From: JAQICJ01 sp041686345
GTDB taxonomy: Bacteria; Myxococcota_A; Polyangia; HGW-17
Direction of reading: 5' to 3'
Assembly (NCBI GenBank): GCA_041686345.1
Contig: JAWLEA010000076.1
Location: 1 to 15,855, forward strand
Length of the DNA: 15,855 nt
Position numbers and translations under genes: made by a program. Positions 1-7,013 of this stretch are shown piece after piece. The stretch's first letter is position 1. Every line of letters starts with the position of its first letter. The notes beneath the pieces were generated by a model. It did not search any database and was not told the DNA's origin. It saw nothing but the letters and a program-made list of their open reading frames with translations.

Positions 1-80
1 TAATCCTTCACACGACTCCTTAACTGACGGATAACAAATGTAATTTATTCTAAAAAAGTTGAAAAAACAGATTTAATATG

Positions 81-197
81 CTGAATGCAGTTGAAACTGC
101 CTGAATATTTACAGAAAAAAGAGTTTTGAGCAATAAAATTAATTTTTTGCTGAAAACTCAGTTATTTTATCTGTAACACATTCTATAGTGGAAACCA
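81..197 (+). repeat. Candidate decayed copy A of the intergenic palindromic repeat
   Basis: The core is a strong imperfect palindrome. GAGTTTTGAGCAA (121-133) pairs with TTGCTGAAAACTC (147-159) at 12 of 13 positions. The loop between them contains the palindrome AAAATTAATTTT (135-146), and pairing continues outward through ACAG (111-114) with CTGT (171-174). The segment at 177-196 matches the right-end motif of the other intergenic repeats at about 14 of 20 positions (CATTCT, then TGGAAAC). The left arm shares GCCTGAAT (99-106) with the best copy. Membership in the family is inferred. The hairpin could instead be a terminator for a gene outside the window, although no clean T-run follows it. 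Confidence 0.4.
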
Positions 198-241
198 AAA
201 GGAACCTGTTTGGTCTCCTTATCCCAAACTTGGGTGTTTGG
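194..241 (+). promoter_or_regulatory. Chain of mutually exclusive short hairpins upstream of purB
   Basis: Four short segments can pair in alternative ways. ACCAAA (194-199) pairs with TTTGGT (209-214). GTTTGG (208-213) pairs with CCAAAC (224-229). The same CCAAAC also pairs with GTTTGG (236-241). The 1:2, 2:3 and 3:4 pairings exclude one another, as in attenuator leaders. No T-run follows segment 4 and no leader peptide was seen, so a regulatory role is only a possibility. The stems are 6 base pairs, short enough to arise by chance. Confidence 0.25.
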
Positions 242-326
242 CAAAATAAGAGTTTGTTTCAGACTGGAGCTTTATGGGGATATTTTATAAAATTTGAAAA
301 AAAAACCAGTATTTCAGTTAAAATTA

Positions 327-355
327 TTGCAAATTGATTGCCAAAATTATATACG
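327..355 (+). promoter_or_regulatory. Weak promoter-like sequence for the purine operon
   Basis: TTGCAA (327-332) lies 17 bases before TATACG (350-355), and TATATA (348-353) overlaps the latter at a 15-base spacing. This would give a leader of about 70 bases before purB. Match to the sigma-70 consensus is partial, and A+T-rich DNA yields such pairs easily. Confidence 0.25.
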
Positions 356-433
356 AGATTGCAATGATAAAAAGTAAAGTACTTTTATTATTGTTAAATT
401 TTTACATAATTACAATTTTTTACAGGGGTACGT

Positions 434-1735
434 ATGCTTGACAGATATTGTTCCGAGGAGATGAAACAACTTTGGGATCTTGACCAAAAATACCAGTATT
501 GGCTTAAAGTGGAATTGGCAGCCTGCCGGGCCATGGAGGCCAAAGAAATGGTTCCCAGGGGTACAGTGGCCAAAATAGAAGGCAAGGTTGAACTTGATCC
601 TCAAAAAATCCTGGAAATTGAAAAAGTTACTCGTCATGATGTAATTGCTTTTCTCACCCATGTGGAAAATCAGGTGGGGGAACCGGCCCGCTGGCTTCAT
701 CTGGGGCTGACTTCTTCTGATATTCTGGATACTTCCTTTGCTCTTCAGTTGAAACAGGCTCTGGAAATGATCATCAGGGAAGCCGAAATTCTGGCAGATC
801 ATTGTTGCCATCAAGCTCTGGAATACAAAGACACAATCATGATTGGCAGAACCCACGGAATTCAGGCAGAACCCACTACCATGGGAGTGGTATTTTCCAT
901 GTGGTATGCCGAGATGGTTCGTAATATCAAAAGATTGAGAACTGCTCTGCGTGATATTTCCTTTGGTAAAATTGCAGGAGCTGTGGGCAATTATGCCAAT
1001 CTTGATCCCGACGTGGAAAAAGCAGCTCTCGATGAACTGGGATTAAAGCCGGAACCGGCAGCAACCCAAGTGGTGCAAAGGGATCGACATGCCTTTGTTT
1101 TTTCGATCCTGGCAATTATGGCAGGAACTGTGGAAAAAATGGCTGTTACCATCAGACATTGGCAACGCACTGAAGTTAATGAAGCTGCAGAACCTTTTGG
1201 AAAAGGTCAGAAAGGCTCATCGGCCATGCCCCACAAACGCAATCCCATCCTCTGCGAAAATATAACCGGTCTGGCCAGAACCGTAAGAAATTATGCTGCT
1301 CCCGCCCTTGAAAATATAGCACTTTGGCATGAAAGGGACATCAGTCATTCCAGTGTTGAAAGAATTATTGCTCCGGACGCTACTTCTCTGACTCAATTCA
1401 TGTTGAAAAGGGTCGGGCGCGTAGTCAGCGGTCTGGAAGTTTTCCCCCAAAACCTTGCTCGCAATCTCGAACTCACCGGGGGTCTGGTTTTGAGTGAAGC
1501 TGTTTTGCTGGCAATAGTCAAAACAGGAGTTGGTCGGCAAAAAGCCTATGAAGCAGTTCAAAGTTGTGCCATGGAAGCAACAGAAAAGGGTGGAGATTTC
1601 AGGAAATTGCTCCGAAACGATCCCTTGATTAAAAAGCATTTGGACGAAAAACAACTTGATCAAGCTTTGAATATTAATCACCATGTCCGCCATTGTAATT
1701 TCATCATCCAACGGGCCTTGGCGGAAAAATACTAG
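434..1735 (+). CDS. purB: Adenylosuccinate lyase
   Basis: This cytosolic homotetrameric enzyme of the fumarase/aspartase superfamily (EC 4.3.2.2) releases fumarate from SAICAR to give AICAR and from adenylosuccinate to give AMP. The 433-residue protein has the usual bacterial length. The family signature GSSAMPHKRNP is at residues 261-271, with the mobile-loop catalytic serine in it. The expected histidines are His68 in TRHDV, His89 in WLHL and His141 in GRTHG; these fall at the same numbers as in the Bacillus subtilis enzyme as I remember it. The ATG at 434 is preceded by AGGGGT (424-429). It is the first gene of a compact purB-purC-purF operon; the stop codon overlaps the AGGAG that serves purC. 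Nothing looks broken. Confidence 0.97.
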   Translation: MLDRYCSEEMKQLWDLDQKYQYWLKVELAACRAMEAKEMVPRGTVAKIEGKVELDPQKILEIEKVTRHDVIAFLTHVENQVGEPARWLHLGLTSSDILDTSFALQLKQALEMIIREAEILADHCCHQALEYKDTIMIGRTHGIQAEPTTMGVVFSMWYAEMVRNIKRLRTALRDISFGKIAGAVGNYANLDPDVEKAALDELGLKPEPAATQVVQRDRHAFVFSILAIMAGTVEKMAVTIRHWQRTEVNEAAEPFGKGQKGSSAMPHKRNPILCENITGLARTVRNYAAPALENIALWHERDISHSSVERIIAPDATSLTQFMLKRVGRVVSGLEVFPQNLARNLELTGGLVLSEAVLLAIVKTGVGRQKAYEAVQSCAMEATEKGGDFRKLLRNDPLIKKHLDEKQLDQALNINHHVRHCNFIIQRALAEKY

Positions 1736-1743
1736 GAGTTCTC

Positions 1744-2712
1744 ATGCAGGAAATCAAACTACTTATTGCCAAGTACAAAGACAAAACTTTTCCGCGGTTG
1801 GATACTGACAAACTCCAATTGTTTCACCAGGGGAAGGTTCGTGATATCTATAAATTAGAGAAAGATAAACTTCTCTTTTTCATTTCCGACAGAGTCAGTG
1901 TTTTTGACAAAGTAGTGGGAGAAGTGCCCTTTAAGGGGCAGATTCTCAATTCCATATCAAATTGGTGGTTTGAGCAGGTTAAACAGATAATGCCGGTTCA
2001 TTTGCTGGAAGTTCCCCACCCTTCCATGTCCATTGTCAAAAAACTGGAACCTCTCAAAGTGGAAATTATTGTCAGAGGTTATCTTGCCGGAAATTCTTCA
2101 ACTTCCATCTGGACCGCCTATAAAAATGGAAGTCGCACTTATTGCGGACACAAGTTGCCAGAGGGAATGGTCAAAAATCAGGTTTTGCCCCGGCCGCTGG
2201 TTACTCCTACCACCAAAGGTGATGTGGGTGAACATGATGAATTGATCAGTAAAGACGAGATCATCAAGACTGGTCTTGTAGACAAAGATCTCTATGAAAA
2301 ACTCGAAGAAAAAGCCTTGGCTTTGTTTGAACTGGGTAGTGATCAGGCAAAAAAACGGGGATTGATTCTGGCGGATACCAAATATGAATTTGGATTGGAT
2401 TCCACCGGAGAATTATATCTGATGGATGAAGTACATACTCCCGATTCTTCCCGTTACTGGTATCAGGAAGATTATAAAAAGAGAGTCGCCATGGGCAAAG
2501 CTCCCAGGGGACTCGACAAGGATTATGTGCGCAATTACATGAAAGAACAGGGTTACAATGGCGAGGGTCAAATTCCTCCTTTGCCGGATGAAGTTAAACT
2601 TGAAGCAGCAGCCCGTTATGCCTATTTATACGAAATGCTCACCGGCAAAGATTTCAGACCTGAGATTGTTTCTCCCCTGGAAGTGGTTGAAAATAAATTA
2701 GTTAAAGGATAA
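1744..2712 (+). CDS. purC: Phosphoribosylaminoimidazole-succinocarboxamide synthase (SAICAR synthase)
   Basis: The enzyme (EC 6.3.2.6) joins CAIR and aspartate with ATP to form SAICAR, the substrate of the PurB encoded just upstream. Family motifs run in order: GKVRDIY (30-36), SDRVSVFD (48-55), RGYLAGNSSTSIWTAYKNG (111-129), TPTTKGDVGEHDE (154-166), DTKYEFG (about 211-217) and DEVHTPDSSRYW (about 228-239). At 322 residues it is the long, yeast-like form with the extended GNSSTSIW segment, rather than the short form of about 240 residues found in Escherichia coli and Bacillus. The start lies 8 bases after purB, with AGGAG inside the purB stop region, so translation is probably coupled. Confidence 0.97.
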   Translation: MQEIKLLIAKYKDKTFPRLDTDKLQLFHQGKVRDIYKLEKDKLLFFISDRVSVFDKVVGEVPFKGQILNSISNWWFEQVKQIMPVHLLEVPHPSMSIVKKLEPLKVEIIVRGYLAGNSSTSIWTAYKNGSRTYCGHKLPEGMVKNQVLPRPLVTPTTKGDVGEHDELISKDEIIKTGLVDKDLYEKLEEKALALFELGSDQAKKRGLILADTKYEFGLDSTGELYLMDEVHTPDSSRYWYQEDYKKRVAMGKAPRGLDKDYVRNYMKEQGYNGEGQIPPLPDEVKLEAAARYAYLYEMLTGKDFRPEIVSPLEVVENKLVKG

Positions 2713-2716
2713 CAAG

Positions 2717-4105
2717 ATGTGTGGAATATTCGGAATTTTTGATCATGATGAAGCTGCCAACTTAACCTATCTGGGATTATCATCTCTGCAGCACCGAGGT
2801 CAGGAAGCTGCCGGCATAGCCTGTATTAACGATGACGGTACCAAAATGGAGGTGGTCAAAAGAAGCGGTCTGGTAGCCGAAGGTTTCGGCAAGGAAGAGA
2901 TTATCAGATTAAAGGGTAAAAAAGCAGTGGGTCATGTTCGTTATTCCACCACCGGAGCTTCCATAGTCAGGAATGCACAACCCCTTTATGTCAATTATCG
3001 TCATGGTGATCTGGCTTTGGTTCATAACGGCAATCTGATGCAATCCACCAAGTGGAGAACAACCCTCGAAGACAACGGGGCAATTTTTCAGTCTGTATCC
3101 GATACGGAAATTCTTATCCATCTCATGTCTCGCTCCAATGCCAAAACTTTAAAGGGGCGGGTCGTAGATGCTTTGTCCCGGGTGCGGGGTGCCTATTCGC
3201 TCCTTTTTCTGGGAGAAACAGGAATGGTGGCGGCTCGTGATCCCTGGGGTTATCGACCGCTGGTTATAGGCAAAATAGACGACTCCTGGGTTTTTTCCTC
3301 GGAAACCTGTGCTTTTTCCCTGATCAATGCTCAATTTATTCGTTCCGTCGAACCCGGAGAGGTGGTTCTGGTGGATGAAAATGGTCTGCAGTCATTTTTT
3401 CCCTTCAAGGAACCTGAAAACAAAGCTCAATGTATCTTTGAACATGTTTATTTTGCTCGTCCCGATACCAATATGTTTGGACACAGCGTTTACAAAACCA
3501 GAGTCCGCAGCGGCAGAATTCTGGCTGAAGAACACCCTTGTGAGGCCGATTTGGTGATTCCCGTACCTGACAGTGGAATTGCCGCCGCCATAGGTTATGC
3601 CGAAGAATCCAAAATTCCCTTTGCCATGGGTTTAATCAGAAGCCATTATGTAGGCAGAACTTTCATTGAACCTTCCCAGTCCATCAGATCTTTCGGAGTC
3701 AAATTAAAATTGAGCCCAGTCAAGGATTTGCTCAAAGGAAAGCGGGTGGTTGTTATCGATGATTCTCTGGTCAGGGGTACAACTTCACGCAAAATTATGG
3801 ATATGATCGGGGAGGCCGGTGCCAAAGAAATTCATCTCAGAATTGCCTGTCCTCCGGTTACTCATTCCTGTTTTTACGGAATCGATACCCCCACCAGAGA
3901 AGAGTTGCTCGCTTCCAGTAAAAACAACCGGGAAATTACCCAGTTTGTTCATGCTGATACCCTTGGTTATCTAAGCAGGGCAGGGCTGCTGAATTCAATG
4001 TGTGACAAGAATCCCGAAGCTACTTATTGTACCGCCTGTTTTGATGGTAATTATCCCGAATCGCCTTTTGCGGATCTGGAAACAAACATGCCACCTTACG
4101 GCTAA
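2717..4105 (+). CDS. purF: Amidophosphoribosyltransferase (glutamine PRPP amidotransferase)
   Basis: This enzyme (EC 2.4.2.14) catalyses the first committed step of purine synthesis, making phosphoribosylamine from PRPP and glutamine. The N-terminal class II glutaminase domain begins Met-Cys-Gly-Ile, so Cys2 becomes the nucleophile after removal of Met alone; there is no propeptide like that of the Bacillus enzyme. The C-terminal phosphoribosyltransferase domain carries the PRPP loop VVVIDDSLVRGTTS (about 344-357). Cys239, Cys385 (HSCFYGID), Cys438 and Cys441 (YCTAC) match the four [4Fe-4S] ligands of the oxygen-sensitive Bacillus-type class. The length of 462 is usual. Only 4 bases separate it from purC. 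Its TAA stop lies inside the left copy of the 10-base direct repeat flanking the adjacent inserted element. Confidence 0.97.
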   Translation: MCGIFGIFDHDEAANLTYLGLSSLQHRGQEAAGIACINDDGTKMEVVKRSGLVAEGFGKEEIIRLKGKKAVGHVRYSTTGASIVRNAQPLYVNYRHGDLALVHNGNLMQSTKWRTTLEDNGAIFQSVSDTEILIHLMSRSNAKTLKGRVVDALSRVRGAYSLLFLGETGMVAARDPWGYRPLVIGKIDDSWVFSSETCAFSLINAQFIRSVEPGEVVLVDENGLQSFFPFKEPENKAQCIFEHVYFARPDTNMFGHSVYKTRVRSGRILAEEHPCEADLVIPVPDSGIAAAIGYAEESKIPFAMGLIRSHYVGRTFIEPSQSIRSFGVKLKLSPVKDLLKGKRVVVIDDSLVRGTTSRKIMDMIGEAGAKEIHLRIACPPVTHSCFYGIDTPTREELLASSKNNREITQFVHADTLGYLSRAGLLNSMCDKNPEATYCTACFDGNYPESPFADLETNMPPYG

Positions 4106-4279
4106 CTAGTTTCCATCCCAAAAAGGAAGGTCATCGCCTGAATGCGGAATTTCACCTCATCTGCTTTGTCGTAACTGCTTGAAATAGTGTCAACTATGTC
4201 GGCGCAGTTACTCCGCACATCTGAGGCAAACTTCTCATTCAGTCAAAAACCCCCATTCTGGGATGGAAACTAACTAGTT
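4102..4279 (+). mobile_element. MITE-like palindromic element (best copy, B) with flanking 10-base direct repeats
   Basis: CTAACTAGTT occurs perfectly at 4102-4111 and 4270-4279. Between them the ends are inverted: AGTTTCCATCCCA at 4108-4120 against TGGGATGGAAACT at 4259-4271. The two arms align along nearly their whole length as an imperfect palindrome. CTGAATG near 4138 has its inverse near 4237-4243, and GTAACTGC near 4171 pairs with GCAGTTAC at 4204-4211 around a centre near 4188-4192. No protein is encoded, so any mobility would depend on an outside transposase. The direct repeat overlaps the inverted ends, so the exact target duplication is uncertain. The element fills the gap from the purF stop to the SDR ribosome binding site and could act as a transcript-ending or processing hairpin. 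Confidence 0.65.
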
Positions 4280-4298
4280 CAACTGGAAAGGATTTATT

Positions 4299-5090
4299 AT
4301 GAATTATGCAGTAGTTACAGGAGCCAGTAGTGGTCTGGGCAGGGAATTTACTCTCAAGTTGGCTCAAAGAGGTTACAACCTGGTTATAACCGCCCGCAGG
4401 CAAAAAAGACTGGAAGAACTTAAAAAGCAGGTGGAAGATAAATATGGCAGACAATGTCATTTGATAGTATCTGATCTTTCCACCGAAACAGGAGTGGACA
4501 AATTGCTGGCAGCTGTCGATAAACTGCAGATAGAGGTTGAAGTTCTCATTAATAATGCCGGATTGGGCAAAAGAGGCAGTTTCGAAAAGATCAGCCATCA
4601 GGATATCAAAACCTTGATTGAAGTGGATATTATGGCTCTCACCCGCCTTGCTCATCATTTCTACAGTCAAATGGTTGCCGATGGCAAGGGTGGATATATT
4701 TTAAATATCGCTTCTGTGGCGGGATTCAATCCCATTCCTTTTTTCAGTGTTTATGGAGCGGCGAAAACTTATGTTCTGTTTTTGTCTGAAGCACTGGCCG
4801 CTGAAGGTAAAGATAAAAACATCAAAATCTCAGTTTTGTGTCCCGGTCCGGTTAATACTGAGTTTTTCGATGTAGCCGAAGCCACGGATCTTCACTTTGA
4901 AAAACTGCTCAATTCTCCCGAAAAAGTAGTGGACAAGGGTTTGAGTTGTCTTTTTTCCGGGCAGACTATATGTATACCCAGAGGCTTGTTCAAAGCTCAA
5001 AAATTAATGGGCAAATTCCTGCCTTCCTCCTTGATAACCTGGATCAGTAAAAAAGTATTCCAGCCAGATTCTCCTTTGGGCCGAGACTGA
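4299..5090 (+). CDS. Short-chain dehydrogenase/reductase (SDR family)
   Basis: This is a classical SDR-fold NAD(P)-dependent oxidoreductase of 263 residues, probably soluble. The cofactor glycine motif TGASSGLG is at 7-14. Arg residues after the second strand (TARRQKR, 31-37) favour NADP. NNAG is at 85-88. The catalytic residues are Ser139 (NIAS), Tyr152 and Lys156 (YGAAK). The substrate cannot be told from sequence. The sequence resembles the DltE/YqjQ-like group often labelled short-chain oxidoreductase. The ATG at 4299 follows GGAAAGGA (4285-4292). It shares strand with purF, but the palindromic element separates them, so common transcription is doubtful. It converges on the MATE gene. Confidence 0.9.
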   Translation: MNYAVVTGASSGLGREFTLKLAQRGYNLVITARRQKRLEELKKQVEDKYGRQCHLIVSDLSTETGVDKLLAAVDKLQIEVEVLINNAGLGKRGSFEKISHQDIKTLIEVDIMALTRLAHHFYSQMVADGKGGYILNIASVAGFNPIPFFSVYGAAKTYVLFLSEALAAEGKDKNIKISVLCPGPVNTEFFDVAEATDLHFEKLLNSPEKVVDKGLSCLFSGQTICIPRGLFKAQKLMGKFLPSSLITWISKKVFQPDSPLGRD

Positions 5091-5103
5091 AACCGATCGT
5101 GAA

Positions 5104-5123
5104 AATCACTGATGACAGTGGTT
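5104..5123. terminator. Candidate bidirectional terminator hairpin
   Basis: AATCACTG (5104-5111) and CAGTGGTT (5116-5123) form an 8-base-pair stem, with one G-T pair, closed by the loop ATGA. It sits between the converging SDR and MATE genes. No strong T-run follows on either strand, so rho-independent activity would be modest. Confidence 0.4.
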
Positions 5124-5188
5124 AAGAAGGTCGGGCACAAGATCCGCCCATATAATTCAATAGTTGGATTTTGACAATGGTGGGGAAT

Positions 5189-6610
5189 TTAAAACAGGTT
5201 TTCTCCTGTTTCCTGGTTTTGTTCCAGCAGGGGGATTTGTTCGTTGCCGGAATCTGCAACCGGGGGCAGGTTGGAAAGTTTTTTAAGGGCATGGTAAAGC
5301 ATGGTCGAACTCAGGATAAAGGCACATATATCTGACAGAGGCAGGGAATACCAGACACCGTCAAGTCCCATGAATAAGGGAAGCAAGAGTAGAAGGGGAA
5401 TCAAAAACAAAACCTGTCTCGAAATGGAGAGAATAAAAGCGGGAACGGCTTTGCCCAGGGCCAGGAAGGTGGCACTGCCCACTATCTGAACACCAACCAG
5501 TGGCAAAACTACGATCATGATTCGGATGATGCGGGCTCCTTCCTGTTGAAGTCGCTGGGATTTATTGAAAAGAGAGAAGAAAAAATGGGGAAAGATATAA
5601 ATGATCAGGGTAAAGGTAATGGAAATTATAAAACTTACCAGCAAGGTGGTTTTAATTGCCTGGACTACTCTTTTGTAATTTTTGGCTCCGTAGTTATAAC
5701 CCACAATGGGTTGTAATCCTTGAACCAGACCAAACAGTGGCATGAATAAAAACATGGTGATTTTATGGATGATGCCGTAAATGGAGATATAAAAATCGCT
5801 GCCATAATGACCGAGGGAATGGAAAAATATAATAACCACCAGAGAAGAGATTGTCTGTCTGACAAAAACACTGATGCCAATAGAGACGATTTCCTTGGCC
5901 AATTCGAAGGAAATTTTCAAATTTTTCCAATGAAGAGACAGTACGGATTTTCCTCCCAGGAAATATCCAAGCAGAAATACAAAACTGAAGATTTGCGAGA
6001 TAGTAGTGGCCAGAGCGGCACCACTGACTCCGAGTTTGAACATAAAGATGAAGATTGGATCGAGGATTAAATTGCCTGCGGCTCCAATAAGCATTGAAGT
6101 CATGGCAATTTTGGCGGCACCTTCGGCTCTGGCAATATTGTTGAGTGATACTGTATAGGTGAAAAACATAAATCCCACCAGGACAATCCTGAGATATTCC
6201 ATTGACAAAGGGAGAAGCTCCGGAGTAGCTCCAAACAAAACCAGGATTTCCTCCATCCAGATATAGCTCGCCAAAATCATCAGATTACTGAAAATGAAAA
6301 CCAGGGAGATTACATTACCCAGTGTTTTTTCAGCTTTGTCTTTCTCTTTGGCTCCCAGGCACCGGGAAATCAGAGAAGCGCCGCCAATTCCGAAAAGTTG
6401 ACTGATTCCCATGATGATCATATGAACAGGAAAGACTATGGATATGGCTCCGATAGCAGCTACACTGACCCCTCTGCCGACGAAAATGGTATCTACCAGG
6501 TTGTACAAGGCGATGGAGATCATGCCCACAGCTGCGGGAGTACTCAGTCGAAACAGCAGTTTGGGGATACTCTGGGTTCCAAGAAGTTTGCTTTTATCTG
6601 GCTTGGTCAT
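5189..6610 (-). CDS. MATE family multidrug/cation efflux transporter
   Basis: This is a 473-residue, very hydrophobic inner-membrane protein with about 12 predicted membrane segments in two homologous halves, the normal MATE length. Family features include the N-terminal pattern SIPKLLFRLSTPAAVGMIS, the first-helix region ALYNLVDTIFVGRGV (about 35-49), AIGAISIVFP, and GIGGASLISRCLGA before the first cytoplasmic loop. MATE proteins exchange Na+ or H+ for drugs or other organic cations; the substrate here is unknown. The C-terminal tail of about 35 residues is hydrophilic. The start at 6610 lacks an obvious Shine-Dalgarno sequence but gives the typical MATE N-terminus. The gene stands alone on the minus strand. 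Confidence 0.93.
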   Translation of the reverse strand: MTKPDKSKLLGTQSIPKLLFRLSTPAAVGMISIALYNLVDTIFVGRGVSVAAIGAISIVFPVHMIIMGISQLFGIGGASLISRCLGAKEKDKAEKTLGNVISLVFIFSNLMILASYIWMEEILVLFGATPELLPLSMEYLRIVLVGFMFFTYTVSLNNIARAEGAAKIAMTSMLIGAAGNLILDPIFIFMFKLGVSGAALATTISQIFSFVFLLGYFLGGKSVLSLHWKNLKISFELAKEIVSIGISVFVRQTISSLVVIIFFHSLGHYGSDFYISIYGIIHKITMFLFMPLFGLVQGLQPIVGYNYGAKNYKRVVQAIKTTLLVSFIISITFTLIIYIFPHFFFSLFNKSQRLQQEGARIIRIMIVVLPLVGVQIVGSATFLALGKAVPAFILSISRQVLFLIPLLLLLPLFMGLDGVWYSLPLSDICAFILSSTMLYHALKKLSNLPPVADSGNEQIPLLEQNQETGENLF

Positions 6611-6729
6611 ATGAATTAAATTTGTGGGGAAAAGGCGAAATGCCGGGTTGGGGATTAAAATGAATCTGAATCCCTATGCAGATAATAATCAATTTTATAG
6701 CATTTTGGCAAAGGTAAAAACAGAAATTT

Positions 6730-6839
6730 TTCTCATCCAGTAATTTCAGGTTTTGCAAGTATTTGGCTGTTGTAAAACCAGTATCCTTTTAAATTTGTGG
6801 GACTTGGGGGACTGTTACTTTTCCATTCTGGGATGAGAA
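6730..6839 (+). repeat. Intergenic palindromic repeat, copy C (diverged)
   Basis: The termini are a perfect 9-base inverted repeat, TTCTCATCC (6730-6738) and GGATGAGAA (6831-6839). The right end, CCATTCTGGGATGAGAAC (6823-6840), is nearly identical to the right end of copy B. The interior contains GGCTGTTGTAAAAC near 6765-6778, resembling the central segments of copies D and E. An internal GGTTTT/AAAACC stem is at 6749-6754 and 6774-6779. No flanking duplication was seen. Confidence 0.55.
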
Positions 6840-6913
6840 CTATTTACTGGAAAAGATATTTTATTTTGGTATTTTGCTGTTTTTGAAATAGGAATAATTA
6901 TATCCTCTATATT

Positions 6914-6976
6914 TTGTTAAAAATTGCAGGTTGTATATATCTGCAAGTTAATTTTCTGTTGATTTCAGTTGCAGGT
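6914..6976 (+). promoter_or_regulatory. Promoter/operator-like region for the CoA-dehydratase activator gene
   Basis: TTGTTA (6914-6919) and TATATC (6936-6941) are spaced by 16 bases as a weak sigma-70-like pair. Overlapping the would-be -10 is an inverted repeat, TTGCAG (6924-6929) and CTGCAA (6941-6946). The direct repeat TTGCAGGT recurs at 6969-6976, 45 bases downstream. A two-site arrangement like this could be an operator. No regulator is identified. Confidence 0.3.
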
Positions 6977-7013
6977 GATAAATTACAGAGGAGATTAGTA
7001 ATACGAGGTAATC

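Larger units (their letters stand above)
1..433. other. Non-coding leader upstream of the purine operon
   Basis: No credible protein-coding gene lies here on either strand, and composition is very A+T-rich. The stretch holds three structured elements, listed separately: a long imperfect palindrome with a repeat-family-like right end (about 81-197), a chain of short alternative hairpins (194-241), and a weak promoter-like pair (about 327-355). There is also a perfect 12-base palindrome, ATTTTATAAAAT, at 282-293. It could be an operator or chance in A+T-rich DNA. The start of the upstream neighbour lies outside the window. Confidence 0.6.
6611..7013. other. Intergenic region between divergent MATE and CoA-dehydratase activator genes
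   Basis: No gene is seen in these 403 bases. The region contains a 13-base perfect direct repeat, TTAAATTTGTGGG, at 6616-6628 (just upstream of the MATE start) and 6789-6801. It also holds repeat copy C (6730-6839) and a promoter/operator-like segment for the downstream gene (6914-6976). Promoters for both divergent genes should lie here. No strong -35/-10 pair was found for the MATE gene. Confidence 0.6.

Noticed and set aside
1..433. Purine riboswitch controlling purB
   Set aside because: The leader lacks a recognisable three-way junction and the conserved purine-aptamer loop sequences; only short alternative stems are visible.
1217..1711. A 164-codon minus-strand open frame inside purB
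   Set aside because: It is antisense to an intact, motif-complete purB and has no recognisable family features.
4102..4279. Integron attC site
   Set aside because: The palindrome lacks the RYYYAAC/GTTRRRY core sites, and the flanking genes are not arranged as a cassette array.
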